From assembly GCA_026692725.1 (NCBI GenBank), contig JAPMUG010000004.1, positions 1 to 64,000 on the forward strand: a DNA stretch of 64,000 bases, written 5' to 3'. Under the pieces are notes generated by a model, which saw nothing but the letters and a program-made list of their open reading frames with translations, ran no database searches and was not told the origin of the DNA. Position 1 is the first letter of the stretch. Every line of letters begins with the position of its first letter. The stretch is from Ecytonucleospora hepatopenaei. Taxonomy: Eukaryota; Microsporidia; Enterocytozoonidae. This document shows positions 1 to 11,985 of this stretch, in pieces. The position numbers and the translations under genes were made by a program.

Positions 1-1479
<1,479 letters not shown>

Positions 1480-2079
1480 TAGCTTACCGTAGGTAAGATA
1501 TCTAGTCAATAGCTTACCGTAGGTAAGATATCTAGTCAATAGCTTACCGTAGGTAAGATATCTAGTCAATAGCTTACCGTAGGTAAGATATCTAGTCAAT
1601 AGCTTACCGTAGGTAAGATATCTAGTCAATAGCTTACCGTAGGTAAGATATCTAGTCAATAGCTTACCGTAGTAAGATATCTAGTCAATAGCTTACCGTA
1701 GGTAAGATATCTAGTCAATAGCTTACCGTAGGTAAGATATCTAGTCAATAGCTTACCGTAGGTAAGATATCTAGTCAATAGCTTACCGTAGGTAAGATAT
1801 CTAGTCAATAGCTTACCGTAGGTAAGATATCTAGTCAATAGCTTACCGTAGGTAAGATATCTAGTCAATAGCTTACCGTAGGTAAGATATCTAGTCAATA
1901 GCTTACCGTAGGTAAGATATCTAGTCAATAGCTTACCGTAGGTAAGATATCTAGTCAATAGCTTACCGTAGGTAAGATATCTAGTCAATAGCTTACCGTA
2001 GGTAAGATATCTAGTCAATAGCTTACCGTAGGTAAGATATCTAGTCAATAGCTTACCGTAGGTAAGATATCTAGTCAAT
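1480..2079. repeat. Telomere-adjacent 30-bp tandem repeat, 20 copies
   Basis: Twenty head-to-tail copies of a 30-bp unit abut the telomere without a spacer. They are almost identical; one copy near 1672 lacks a single G. Each unit holds a perfect inverted repeat (CTTACC-GTA-GGTAAG) followed by GATATC and CTAG palindromes, so single strands could fold into serial hairpins. The array is open in one minus-strand frame (a 10-residue repeat), but this is a by-product of the 30-bp period and I do not regard it as a gene. A role in end protection or subtelomeric recombination is a guess. Confidence 0.95.
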
Positions 2080-2080
2080 A

Positions 2081-2128
2081 GCGCTCCAAAACTTTAACTT
2101 CGTTACACTCCGTCAAGTTTTCTCGCGC
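2081..2128. repeat. Imperfect inverted repeat closing the 30-bp array
   Basis: Immediately after the last 30-bp unit lies a GC-richer segment. Its arms GCGCTCCAAAACTT and AAGTTTTCTCGCGC pair except at three central bases, around a loop of about 20 bases. It is the only GCGC-bearing stretch in the first several kilobases and marks the change from satellite to AT-rich subtelomere. It could be a recombination boundary or a structured transcript end; the sequence alone does not decide. Confidence 0.5.
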
Positions 2129-3287
2129 TACTAATCATAATCTAATTTTTGTTTTCACGTATTTTCTTTTCTTTGTTTTTACTTTTACTATTCATAAAAT
2201 AGTATTATAATGTTTTTTAGGTACTGTTAAATTAAACTAAACTTTTTGTAATTATTTCTACTATTTTTTCTATTTTATTATTATCATTTTATTAATAGGT
2301 TTATAAATTTATTAATAGTTTTATAATTTTTATATGTAAATATATTTAAGTATTTATTTTAGTTTTTTTATTTTTTTTACTTTATATTTTTTTTATTTAA
2401 TACACTCATTGTTTTTCTCTTAAATTTTATTATCTTTTAAAATATTTATATTTTTTTATAAATTTTATAATATTTCCTAATAAATGTATATATTTTTATA
2501 ATTTATTTATTAAAAACATGTAAATAGTTAATAAAGTATCTTTTTATAATTATTAATACTATTTAAATACATATTAACTTTATCATTCATACCTTTAATT
2601 ATATTTTATTAGAATATTTCTTTATTTTTTTCTAAATTTCTTAAAATAATAATTTATTTAATAAAATATACTAAACTAATGCATTTTATATATTTATAAT
2701 TTATTTACTATTGTTTATATTATGTTTTACACTTATATTAATACATTTAAATTATGATTTTACTATTATTTTAGTTATATTTTATTTTACTATAAGGGTT
2801 AAAAAATAATTATTAGTAATTTTATTAACAATATTTACAACAAAGGGTATACTAACAAATACAAAAAATTGAAAAATGCACCTACCTAAAACTATTCAAT
2901 TTTCAATATCATTGCATTCTATATATACTTTTATTTCATCTTTTTTCTTTTCCTTTATTACCTACGTGTTTTTTATATCTATTATATTTTGTTTTTTATT
3001 GTTTTTTAACATAAAATATCTTAAAACTACTAATATATAATATACACAAATAATTTTATTTATTATACAATTTATTTACAAAACATATAAAAAGTTTTTA
3101 GTTTTTAATATATAGTATAGTTGTGTATTACAAAATATTTTATAAAAGTAATAGTAGTAATACTATTTTAAATTTGTTATTATTGTTAGCTACTAACTAA
3201 TTATATATAGTTATAAAATTGTTTGATAAAATTATTTTTTTCTTAGTGACATTAAATACTTCTTTCTATATATTTTCTAATAAACAC
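2129..3287. other. AT-rich subtelomeric spacer without a recognisable gene
   Basis: About 1.16 kb of very AT-rich sequence dense in stops. On the minus strand, about 2860-3010 has short codon-like stretches interrupted by stops. These may be the remnant of another decayed gene, but the signal is too weak to call. Confidence 0.6.
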
Positions 3288-4070
3288 TTATGTGCTCTCT
3301 ACCTTAAAAATACAATTATGTACTCCTATGGTTACTGCTAAACTATCGATGCATAAATCATTTACTGTCTTCTCTTTATTTGCTTCTTTACTTAAATTTA
3401 TGTTTTTTAATCTCTTCTCGATTATTTTGTTTTGCATATCTTTAAAGTGTAATTTGAAATGTTTAACATTATTATCTTAAAATGCATTTTTCAAAAAATT
3501 CAAATTCATTAATACATTTTCAATTACTTCATAATTTGTCTCTTTTTCTACTACATTTATTATTTATTATTGTTTTTCTATATACAATTCTATTTGATTT
3601 ATCTATTTAATGTTATTGAAAATTCAAAAAAATCTGCTACTAAATTTAAAGCATCATCTGTATTCAAATCTAATGCATAGTATTTTTCTTCAACTAATTT
3701 TATAAAATATTCTTTTAATTTAAAATAATAAATTATATTTTAAAATAAACTTATAAAGTTGTTTAGTAGTTTATGAATTGTTCTTTCTGTTTTATCAAAT
3801 AATATTTTTTCTACTTTTCCACTATTACTTAAACTATTATTAGAATTGTTTATTGTGTTATACCATTTTATTGTTAGTTACCATTTTATTGTTAGTTGAA
3901 AATTAACTGTCAATAAGGTCATTTATCTTTATTTCATTATTATCCCTTTATTTATCAAGTTCTTCCCATATATCTTCTGTTTCTGCATTATTATGCTCAT
4001 ATTTTATTTTAAAAATAAAATTTAGAGTACAAAAAACCACATTTAAAAACAAACAAAAGATTTTCCTTCC
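3288..4070 (-). pseudogene. Decayed protein gene, probably once secreted
   Basis: Read on the minus strand, this region gives long protein-like segments broken by stops and frame changes. Near 4060-3945 there is a hydrophobic leader-like stretch (IFCLFLNVVFCTLNF) followed by an acidic segment (NNAETEDIWEELDK) and a stop. Near 3835-3610 come VEKILFDKTERTIHKLL, an in-frame stop, then LVEEKYYALDLNTDDALNL. Near 3545-3288 a largely open segment (DMQNKIIEKRLKNINLSKEA and onward) has one internal stop and ends in a TAA. Charged, lysine-rich composition sets it apart from random AT-rich DNA. I do not recognise the family. The plus-strand reading frame at 3292-3480 is the antisense shadow of this relic. 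Confidence 0.55.
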
Positions 4071-4142
4071 ATAAATAATCAATGATAACTTAAAAATATA
4101 TTCAATGATAATTAAAAATTTATTGGATTTTCCAACGCAGAA

Positions 4143-4468
4143 ATTATTACATTATTACATTATTACATTATTACATTATTACATTATTACATTATTACAT
4201 TATTACATTATTACATTATTACATTATTACATTATTACATTATTACATTATTACATTATTACATTATTACATTATTACATTATTACATTATTACATTATT
4301 ACATTATTACATTATTACATTATTACATTATTACATTATTACATTATTACATTATTACATTATTACATTATTACATTATTACATTATTACATTATTACAT
4401 TATTACATTATTACATTATTACATTATTACATTATTACATTATTACATTATTACATTATTACATTATT
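4143..4468. repeat. 8-bp satellite (CATTATTA)n, about 41 copies
   Basis: A perfect 8-bp tandem repeat of 326 bp. Because 8 is not a multiple of 3 and no phase makes a stop on the plus strand, it gives a spurious 121-residue open frame with a 24-bp (8-residue) period. The array sits between the decayed gene and the first intact gene. Perfect homogeneity suggests recent expansion by slippage. Confidence 0.95.
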
Positions 4469-5716
4469 GACTTTCATGTTAAAGGAGACAAAATAAATAT
4501 TAGTTTGAAAATTAGAGATTTATTTATTAAACCTTTTTTTATTTACTAAATAACATTTTTTAACCTATCAAAATTATGGTTCTTATTTTTTTAACACTAC
4601 TTATTAATAAACTCTATTTTGATTAAAAACTTATCACTGAATAAATAACTACGGATGACTTTATCTAATACTTGTTTTTTAAGCTGTAAAGTTTAAATAA
4701 ACTTTTCAAACTAATTAAATATAAAAGAATGCTATAATGCTTGTACTTACATAAAAATGCTAAAACTTAGAAATACACAAGTTTATTTTAAACACCTATT
4801 ATTTGTAAATTTTGTCAGGATGTGGCATACAACAATAAAAAAACAATTTTATTTAAAAAACATGTTATCTAATAAAAGAGGTGTTAAATAATTTGATAAA
4901 ATTATGTTTAAGTTAGTTTTTTACCTTTTTCTTGTTTTAATTGTGCTTTATAAAATATTTTTGCCTAAAAAGTTGAAATTATTTTTGTAACTTTTTACTA
5001 ATAAAATTTAACTTTTAAAAAGTTTACATTACTTTTTGCCCTTGAAATTTTACCTATACATAATATTGATTTAAATGATACTATTTTACTATACATTAAG
5101 TTATATGGTTCATTTTATAATAATTCAAAATTTTAATAGTATCATGTGTATTAGTAATAAAAACGTATTTTTTATTTATATCTTTGTTTCTTAACCATAT
5201 AGTGATAAAATTTTTTTTACATATTTGCTTCTATTTGTTATTTTATGTGTTGAATATGAGTGTAGTTAAAACTTTATTTAGGTAAAACATGATGGGTGTA
5301 AAAAGTATTAAAATATATCAAGATGTCATAATATACCAACATTATGATTATTTTTACTTTTTGTATAAACCTTGTTCTTTTCCTTTGTATAAAATAAAAT
5401 TTATTAAAAATCTTTTTTATTTTTATGAATAAATAAATAAGTTTTTGTTGTTTTTCTATTACTAATAAATTGCTATATAATAAAAATATGTTTAAAAGTT
5501 TAATAAATATTTTTCTTACATTATATGTATGTAAAAATATAAATATTTTTATTTTTTTAAACTTTTAAGGTTAAATAATTTAATGAATATATTTATTTAA
5601 AAGAATACACTTTATTACTATGTCTTTTCTATACATTGTTATTAATGTTAAATATATATTGATTTTCTAATTAGATGATATTTTATATTTTTTAAACTCT
5701 ATAAAAAATAAACCCT
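4469..5716. other. AT-rich spacer upstream of the first intact gene
   Basis: About 1.25 kb with no gene that I can support. The only notable element is the 93-bp segment at 5248-5340, which recurs inverted at 12208-12300. Confidence 0.6.
5248..5340 (+). repeat. 93-bp dispersed repeat, copy A (inverted relative to copy B)
   Basis: This segment matches the reverse complement of 12208-12300 with a single mismatch over 93 bp. Copy A lies about 380 bp upstream of the intact 399-residue gene, while copy B abuts the broken copy of that gene. Near identity in non-coding AT-rich DNA implies a recent duplication or gene conversion. Confidence 0.9.
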
Positions 5717-6916
5717 ATGATTTATTTAAAATTTTTAAATTTTTTATATTTTTCTAATGTTATTTATAATGCTATTATTATAAAAAAAGAAAATGAATAC
5801 AATCTTACTAATTCACATTTACACAATAGTGTAGAAAAAGAATTGAACAATACAACAGAAACACTTTTAGATAATGATGATGAATATTTTAAGGATATGG
5901 AAGAATTATTTAAAGGTCATAACAAAGAAGTTTTTGGAAAATTATTTGTTTGGAGACTATTTTTCATAAACTGGTCTGGTCCAATGCACATGAAATATGT
6001 TATAACAATCAAAAATATTTTTAAAAAATTAGAAAAACCTGATTTTAACAAATTTACATTATGTTCCAAAGCTTTATGTTCAACAATTTATTATTTTGTA
6101 AAAAAGGAACTTATACCATTAATTAATACGGAAATGAATAACCATTTAGATGTTAATGATTTTTTCCATAAAAGCACTGTTGCAAGTTTTTGGAGTACCA
6201 CACATCATAAAGTAGATCATTTAAATTTTAAAAAATTGTACTTTAATGTTTTTATAAATTCAATTACTAATCTAATTTTAGCTGCACATAAGTATCATAA
6301 ATTTGCATTAGAAAATTACAAAAAGGTTGAAGAAAAATTAAAATTTAAAATGGTTGCAACTGACATAATATTACATGTCAGTGTTGCACACATTTTACAA
6401 AGTTTTGTTTTATTTGATGAATTTAAAGAATTTTTGAGCACATCTTTAGATAAGATAAAGTTAATATTTTCTATAGACTTTACATTGTATAACAAAATGA
6501 TAAAGTTTAAAAAATACTTTAAAGAATTAGAAAATTTATGTATAATGGAAGAAATGGATTTTATACAAAATATTGCTACTGATAATGTTACAGCTAATGA
6601 ACTAGAAAAGATATATAAAGATTGGGATGAAATAAATAAACTTAAAAACAAATATATTTTACGTGTAAAACGTAAACAGTTTTGTGATAAATATAAGTTA
6701 AAATATATTGATTGTAGTAAACATGAAATAAAAAAATTTATGCAAGATGTAAATGATATGTATAAAAATAACCTTAAAAATATAACAAAAAGTAATGATG
6801 ATAATAAAATATTTATTAAGGAAGAAAGTGATGTAAATATTACTAATATAAATGAAAATATTTCAATAAAACAAGAAGTTGATATAGATATTGTTAAAGA
6901 AGAATTAGATTGTTAA
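5717..6916 (+). CDS. Hypothetical secreted protein with SUMO-consensus tail
   Basis: A 399-residue protein of no family I recognise. Residues 1-22 are hydrophobic (MIYLKFLNFLYFSNVIYNAI) and look like a signal peptide. The middle is probably alpha-helical and includes aromatic-rich WRLFFINWSGPMHMKY. Around residues 314-335 is a basic stretch (RVKRKQFCDKYKLK) resembling a nuclear-localisation signal. The acidic tail holds three psi-K-x-E motifs (IKEE, IKQE, VKEE). A broken second copy lies at 12303-13474, so this is a small subtelomeric family. Secretion with a basic patch and SUMO-type motifs would fit a host-directed effector, but that is inference. Conservation of codons between the copies shows it was a real gene. 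Confidence 0.75.
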   Translation: MIYLKFLNFLYFSNVIYNAIIIKKENEYNLTNSHLHNSVEKELNNTTETLLDNDDEYFKDMEELFKGHNKEVFGKLFVWRLFFINWSGPMHMKYVITIKNIFKKLEKPDFNKFTLCSKALCSTIYYFVKKELIPLINTEMNNHLDVNDFFHKSTVASFWSTTHHKVDHLNFKKLYFNVFINSITNLILAAHKYHKFALENYKKVEEKLKFKMVATDIILHVSVAHILQSFVLFDEFKEFLSTSLDKIKLIFSIDFTLYNKMIKFKKYFKELENLCIMEEMDFIQNIATDNVTANELEKIYKDWDEINKLKNKYILRVKRKQFCDKYKLKYIDCSKHEIKKFMQDVNDMYKNNLKNITKSNDDNKIFIKEESDVNITNINENISIKQEVDIDIVKEELDC

Positions 6917-7471
6917 TATAATAAGTTTTTTATAAAAATATTATAACCTTTTACAGTATATTGAAAAATAGTTAATTTTTTAGTAAGTTAAAATATTTTA
7001 TAAGAGTTTAGTTTAATGTATTTTCTATTATTTTTTATTACAAGTAATTTTTAAATCAAGTATATTTATATGTAGGTGTAATTTAATTTTTATAAACAAT
7101 ATAAAATACATTGAGTTTCTGATGTAATAAAATAAGATTAAATATTTTTAAAACATTATAAGCATATAAATGAAAATATTTTTATTAATAAGTAAATGTA
7201 TTGCTTTTAAATATTTTTTATTGATTACTAACTTTTATTATACCTATAAATAAATTTTAAAAATAGTTTTAAAAAATAATGTTAAAGTCAAATTAGTATA
7301 AATTAGTTTATTTAAAATGATGACAATCTCTACATAATTTGTTATAATAATAATCTACAAAATTATAAAAGATTAAAGGTATTAACAATTAGATATGTGT
7401 TTATTTTAAATAAAAATAGAGAAATAAACAAAAATTGATATTTAAGTTTTCAATGAAACAGTTATAAACAA
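6917..7471. other. Intergenic spacer, nothing recognised
   Basis: 555 bp of AT-rich DNA between the secreted-protein gene and the transpeptidase gene. No tRNA, repeat array or convincing reading frame is visible. Confidence 0.6.
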
Positions 7472-9475
7472 ATGTTACCCTTTCATAAACTAAAAAATAA
7501 TTTTAAAAATATTTTAAGGAATATTTTAAGGAATATTTTTAGTAATAATTTAAAAAATAATTTTAGTAATTATTTGAGTGATAGTTTAAAAATTATTTTA
7601 AGTATTATTTTAATTATAAATTTAAGTGTTTGTTTAAAAATTAATCAATTAATATTATTTAATTTCAATAGTTTAATGGTTAATTGTTCACAAAGTAAAG
7701 AATATGATAAATATGTTATAAATACTGAATGTCCTGTTGCTTCTAAGATTGGACAAAAAATGATAGAAAAAGGTGGAAACGCAGTAGATGCAGCAATTGC
7801 TTCTGCTATCACCATTGGTATTATAAACTCATTTTCAGCTGGTATTGGTGGAGGTGGTTTTTTGTTGTTTTATGACAAGAAAACTAAGGATGCTAAATTT
7901 TTTGATTTCAGAGAAACTACTCCTGGTAGTGTAACAGAAGAATATTTTATAAATAATCCTAAAGAACTTCAATACACAATTAGGTCTGCATGTGTTCCTG
8001 GTGAAATAAAAGGTCTTTCTCAGGTACATAAAAAATATGGTAAGCTTAGATGGGAAGAATTATTTGAAGAAAATATAAAAATATGTGAAGAAGGATTTCC
8101 TGCTTCAGAATTACTTATAAGAAAGTTAAATAACAATAAAGAGGATATTCTTAATGATGAAGGATTTAGAGAGATATTTACTAGAAATGGTGAAATTATT
8201 AAAGTAGGTGATATTGTTATACGTAAAAACCTTGGTAAAACTTTACGTAAAATTTCTAAAGACCCTGAAGATTTTTACAATGGAGAAATAGCAAATAAAA
8301 TAGCAGCATTCAGTAAGAGAAATGATGGGTTTATCACACTGAAAGATTTAAATGAATATAAGTGTGAAGAAAGAGGTGTGTTAAAATCAACATTTAAAGA
8401 GTTTAATGTTATTACAACTTCTTTACCTAGTTCAGGTCCATTTATTGTATTAGCTCTAAATATTCTGTCAAAATACGATTTAAACAATTTTGCTAAAATA
8501 CTCAAAGATACTAAGAATGTATACATTTATCACTTCTTAATTGAAATATTTAAATTTATGTTTTATAGAAGAGGAGAAGTAGAAGATCCATTTTTTATGA
8601 ATTTAAAGAATAATCTTAATAAAACTATAAATAGCAATAATATTGATAAAAATATATATACTAATAATAATGATTACAATTTGAATGCAGCTGATGCTAA
8701 AATACAGAATTTCATTTCTCAAGAATTGGCTAACAAATATTTCAAAACAATTAACTTTGACTCACCTATTGATAAAAGTTATTTTACAGATATGTTACCT
8801 TTCAAGGATGATCATGGTACTACACACCTAAATGTATTTCATGAAGATATTTGTGTTTGTCTAACTACAACAATAAATTTAGAATTTGGTTCAAAAGTTA
8901 TGGATCCAGAAACAGGTATAATATTTAACAACCACATGGATGACTTTTCAGTTCCAAATGTAAAAAGTGCATATAATATTATAGGTAATGGTTTATTTAA
9001 TAGAATAGAACCATATAAAAGACCATTTAGTTCAGCTGCACCAACTATATTAGAAAAAATATCAGAAAATAATAATACTAAAAATTTATTAGATAATAAT
9101 ATAACTAGTTATAATATTTTAGAAAATATTAGTTTAGATAATAATAGTTTATTAGAAGAAACATTTCTTATAGGTGCAGCTGGTGGTACTAAAATACCTA
9201 CATCTATTATCTCAACAATTTTATTTTACTATTTAGATAGAAATTTATATAATGCAATATCTGCACCAAGACTACATGAACAACTCAATAGTGTTGTTTA
9301 TGTTGAACCATCATTTTGTCCTGAACTGCAAATTAAACTTAAAGAACTAGGACATAATATTATGCAATGTGAAAATATAGGATCATTTACAAGTGTAAAT
9401 GCAGTTGCTATAAAAAATGGTAAAATTTATGCAGTTGCTGATCCACGTAAAAAGGGTGATTCATGTGGGACATAA
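7472..9475 (+). CDS. Gamma-glutamyltranspeptidase (GGT)
   Basis: A 667-residue member of the GGT family, which cleaves or transfers the gamma-glutamyl group of glutathione and similar peptides outside the cell. A hydrophobic segment at about residues 41-55 should act as signal anchor. The family core follows: GGNAVDAAIASAITIGIINS, then GIGGGGFLLFYD, FRETTPGS, and DDHGTTHLNV with the predicted nucleophile and autocleavage residue Thr450. FSSAAPTI and AAGGTKIPTSI match the small-subunit oxyanion and glycine loops, and the tail ADPRKKGDS is typical. An Asn-rich insert lies before the cleavage site and a second one later. The N-terminus has short Asn/Leu-rich repeats. It may scavenge host glutathione-derived amino acids. 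The family call is firm; the role is inferred. Confidence 0.95.
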   Translation: MLPFHKLKNNFKNILRNILRNIFSNNLKNNFSNYLSDSLKIILSIILIINLSVCLKINQLILFNFNSLMVNCSQSKEYDKYVINTECPVASKIGQKMIEKGGNAVDAAIASAITIGIINSFSAGIGGGGFLLFYDKKTKDAKFFDFRETTPGSVTEEYFINNPKELQYTIRSACVPGEIKGLSQVHKKYGKLRWEELFEENIKICEEGFPASELLIRKLNNNKEDILNDEGFREIFTRNGEIIKVGDIVIRKNLGKTLRKISKDPEDFYNGEIANKIAAFSKRNDGFITLKDLNEYKCEERGVLKSTFKEFNVITTSLPSSGPFIVLALNILSKYDLNNFAKILKDTKNVYIYHFLIEIFKFMFYRRGEVEDPFFMNLKNNLNKTINSNNIDKNIYTNNNDYNLNAADAKIQNFISQELANKYFKTINFDSPIDKSYFTDMLPFKDDHGTTHLNVFHEDICVCLTTTINLEFGSKVMDPETGIIFNNHMDDFSVPNVKSAYNIIGNGLFNRIEPYKRPFSSAAPTILEKISENNNTKNLLDNNITSYNILENISLDNNSLLEETFLIGAAGGTKIPTSIISTILFYYLDRNLYNAISAPRLHEQLNSVVYVEPSFCPELQIKLKELGHNIMQCENIGSFTSVNAVAIKNGKIYAVADPRKKGDSCGT

Positions 9476-10636
9476 TGTTGTTTAATATTATATGTTATTA
9501 TAAAACGTTTTAATATAAAAAGTGATTTATCAAAGGAATGTTTTAAATATTTTTATGTTAGTTTATAATTACAAATACAATAAAAACACAATATAAAATA
9601 TAATAAATAATAAATAATAAAAAATAAATAATAAAAAATATAATATAATAAATAGAGAGGTTTACTAAAAAATTAAAAATGAATACTTATTAAAAATATA
9701 TGTAATATTTTTGTTGTGTGACAATGTTATGTTTGTCAGATTATTTATCAGGTTCTGTTGAAATTTATTAATAGTTACTTATAACTCAAAGGATTAGCTA
9801 AACTATATAAAACGTTTATATTTTTAATTTAAGTTTATTTGATAAACAAAGAGCAAGACTATATCTTATTAGTTTGTATAAACAAAATGGAAAGAAATTC
9901 TCTAATATTATTATATCATTTTTTATGATATCTTAAAATATATGTAAAAAGTTATATGTTAAATAAATTATATTTAATAGATTTAATACAAATGTTTTGT
10001 AAAAATATATTTATCTATAATTAAAAAATCACATTCATATATCATAAAAGTGTATTTAAAATATTTTAAATTTAATTATATACGGTAATAAAAGAATTTT
10101 AAAACGTGTTAGTTTACTATATTAGAATAATTGAAAAAAAATTAACCTTATAAAAAATAGTATATTTTGATGCATTATAATAATCATGTTTAGCCTAAAT
10201 AAATGTGAAATACAATTATATATATCAAAATCAGATTATAAATCAAGTATTATACGTATCTTATATCTAAAAATCTTATTTGTCAAAAACTTTAGTTCAT
10301 TATATTCAAAACAACAACTTTTTTATTAACTTTTTTCCTTATTATTTAGTAAACTACTTTACTAATTTTATATTAATTAATTAATGATTAAAATACTTTG
10401 CATTAATTTACTCCATATCTAATATATAAATAGGTATGATTACAATTTTTATGATAAAAACATTATATATCAAAATTGTTATCATATTGTGATAAGGCTA
10501 ATAGTTTACTTATGGATATGAACTTTGTTTAGCCTAACATAATAATTTTATCGTTGTTGAAAAAATATATGATAAATCATAGCAATATTAAAATTAAAAA
10601 AGTTTAATAAGTAAAAATCAGAACAAATAACCAAAA
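9476..10636. other. Long AT-rich intergenic spacer
   Basis: 1.16 kb between convergent genes. It contains simple TAATAAA-type runs near 9600-9650 and no gene, tRNA or repeat family that I can support. Confidence 0.6.
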
Positions 10637-11431
10637 TTATTCATTTTGACTTATTTCAAAATCACCAATAGCTGATTCTAAAACAAAAATTTCTTTCATT
10701 TCTCTTTCATATATTGATTCAAGAAAAATCTGACTTGTGATTAATATGTTTAATCTACTTATTGTTTTTGTTTTCTCTGATTCTATGCCTTTTAATCTTT
10801 CTATTTCATTTCTATAAAAATTTAAATCAGCTTCATTTTTACTTTTTCTCTTTTTTAAATCAGTTAAATTTAATTTTAATAAAATTAGAATTGAAGTACA
10901 GATCTCTTGATTTTGTGAAATAATTTTTTTTATTTCTTTTTTTATAAAGTTTGTTTTAATTCTAGTGGAATTGTCCATGTTTTCTCTTAAAAAACAATAA
11001 TATTGTAAAAAATTAGAACAGCTTTTTAACTTGTTTTTTTCTGTTTGATCTTGAGTTGGCCCGATAATAAAAGAGCTTGCCAATAACTTTGATAATGTTT
11101 TTGTAAACTCTAAAGTTGTTGTCTCCCAATTTTTATCAATTAATTTGTTTAAAAAGCAATATATCTTATGACATTTAACATCTAAATCCATTGTAGATAA
11201 TGCATTATTACAAATTTCTGTTTTAAATTCTGCCACTTGATCAGGGGTTAGTAATGCATAATAATAATTATAATCAGCTATTGTAACAGGTACTTTTAAA
11301 CTAAAAATTTGTCTAATTAAACTAGTTGAGGTAGATGGATTGGGTTGATCTTGATTTTCTTCATTTTCATCTGGATTACCATCCCATCTTGCTGCATTTA
11401 AAATTGACAAAAAATTGTATATAATAAGCAT
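10637..11431 (-). CDS. Hypothetical secreted protein
   Basis: A 264-residue protein with no recognised family. Residues 1-13 (MLIIYNFLSILNA) form a short hydrophobic leader with an Ala-Ala cleavage-type end. An acidic, proline-containing segment follows (NPDENEENQDQPNPSTSTS), then a helical domain with several cysteines (EICNNAL, DVKCHKIYCFLNK, CSNFLQYYC). The last 70 residues are rich in charged heptad-like sequence, possibly a coiled coil. Its place among other leader-bearing subtelomeric genes supports secretion to the spore surface or host cell. The function is unknown. Confidence 0.7.
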   Translation of the reverse strand: MLIIYNFLSILNAARWDGNPDENEENQDQPNPSTSTSLIRQIFSLKVPVTIADYNYYYALLTPDQVAEFKTEICNNALSTMDLDVKCHKIYCFLNKLIDKNWETTTLEFTKTLSKLLASSFIIGPTQDQTEKNKLKSCSNFLQYYCFLRENMDNSTRIKTNFIKKEIKKIISQNQEICTSILILLKLNLTDLKKRKSKNEADLNFYRNEIERLKGIESEKTKTISRLNILITSQIFLESIYEREMKEIFVLESAIGDFEISQNE

Positions 11432-11985
11432 TTTAAAGAATGGGTGAAAATTAATTTTAATTTACAAAATTTTGTATTAATTTTTTTATAAAAATTTGTG
11501 ATATTTTATAAATAGTATTTAGAATCTAATCTTACAAGATTTTAAAATTAAAAAATTTTTTAATTTACAAATTTAATATAATAAGTGAGAAGAATCATTA
11601 TACTTTATATTATATACATCGGAAATGATATTATATTAGTTTTCTCAAGAAATTAATTTCAAAATTAAATTTTGCCGCTTAATAAAATTTAAAAAAATAA
11701 ACCCATCCTGAACCTTATTATTAATATATTTATTTAGTTTTAATAAAATATTTTATTTATGAATCACCTTAGATGTGGCATCTTTTAATAAAATTGAAGT
11801 AGGGATTACTTTATTGAGACTAAATTTTGACAGGATCAAAATGGTTGTTTTTACCTTATTTTGACGTTTCATAAAAAACTATTACGCTACGCTCATTAGT
11901 ATTTTTAATAAAAATAATCATAAAGACAATTAAATAAGTTTTTTATTTATATTAAAATAATATATACTGTTTTTTTTCTAAAATG
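11432..11985. other. AT-rich spacer, no gene recognised
   Basis: 554 bp without an intact gene. Segment 11766-11910 is somewhat less AT-rich and codon-like on the plus strand but is cut by stops in every frame. It may be a relic of unknown origin. Confidence 0.5.

Noticed and set aside
1480..2079. CRISPR array
   Set aside because: Units are directly adjacent with no spacers, and the sequence is eukaryotic and telomere-adjacent.
3292..3480. Plus-strand 62-codon frame
   Set aside because: Antisense shadow of the decayed minus-strand gene; composition is that of reverse-complemented Lys/Asn-rich coding DNA.
4105..4470. Plus-strand 121-codon frame over the 8-bp satellite
   Set aside because: Simple repeat translation (HYYIITLL period); not a plausible protein.
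11766..11910. Transposase relic
   Set aside because: Slightly codon-like but with stops in all frames and no recognisable motif; left as unassigned.
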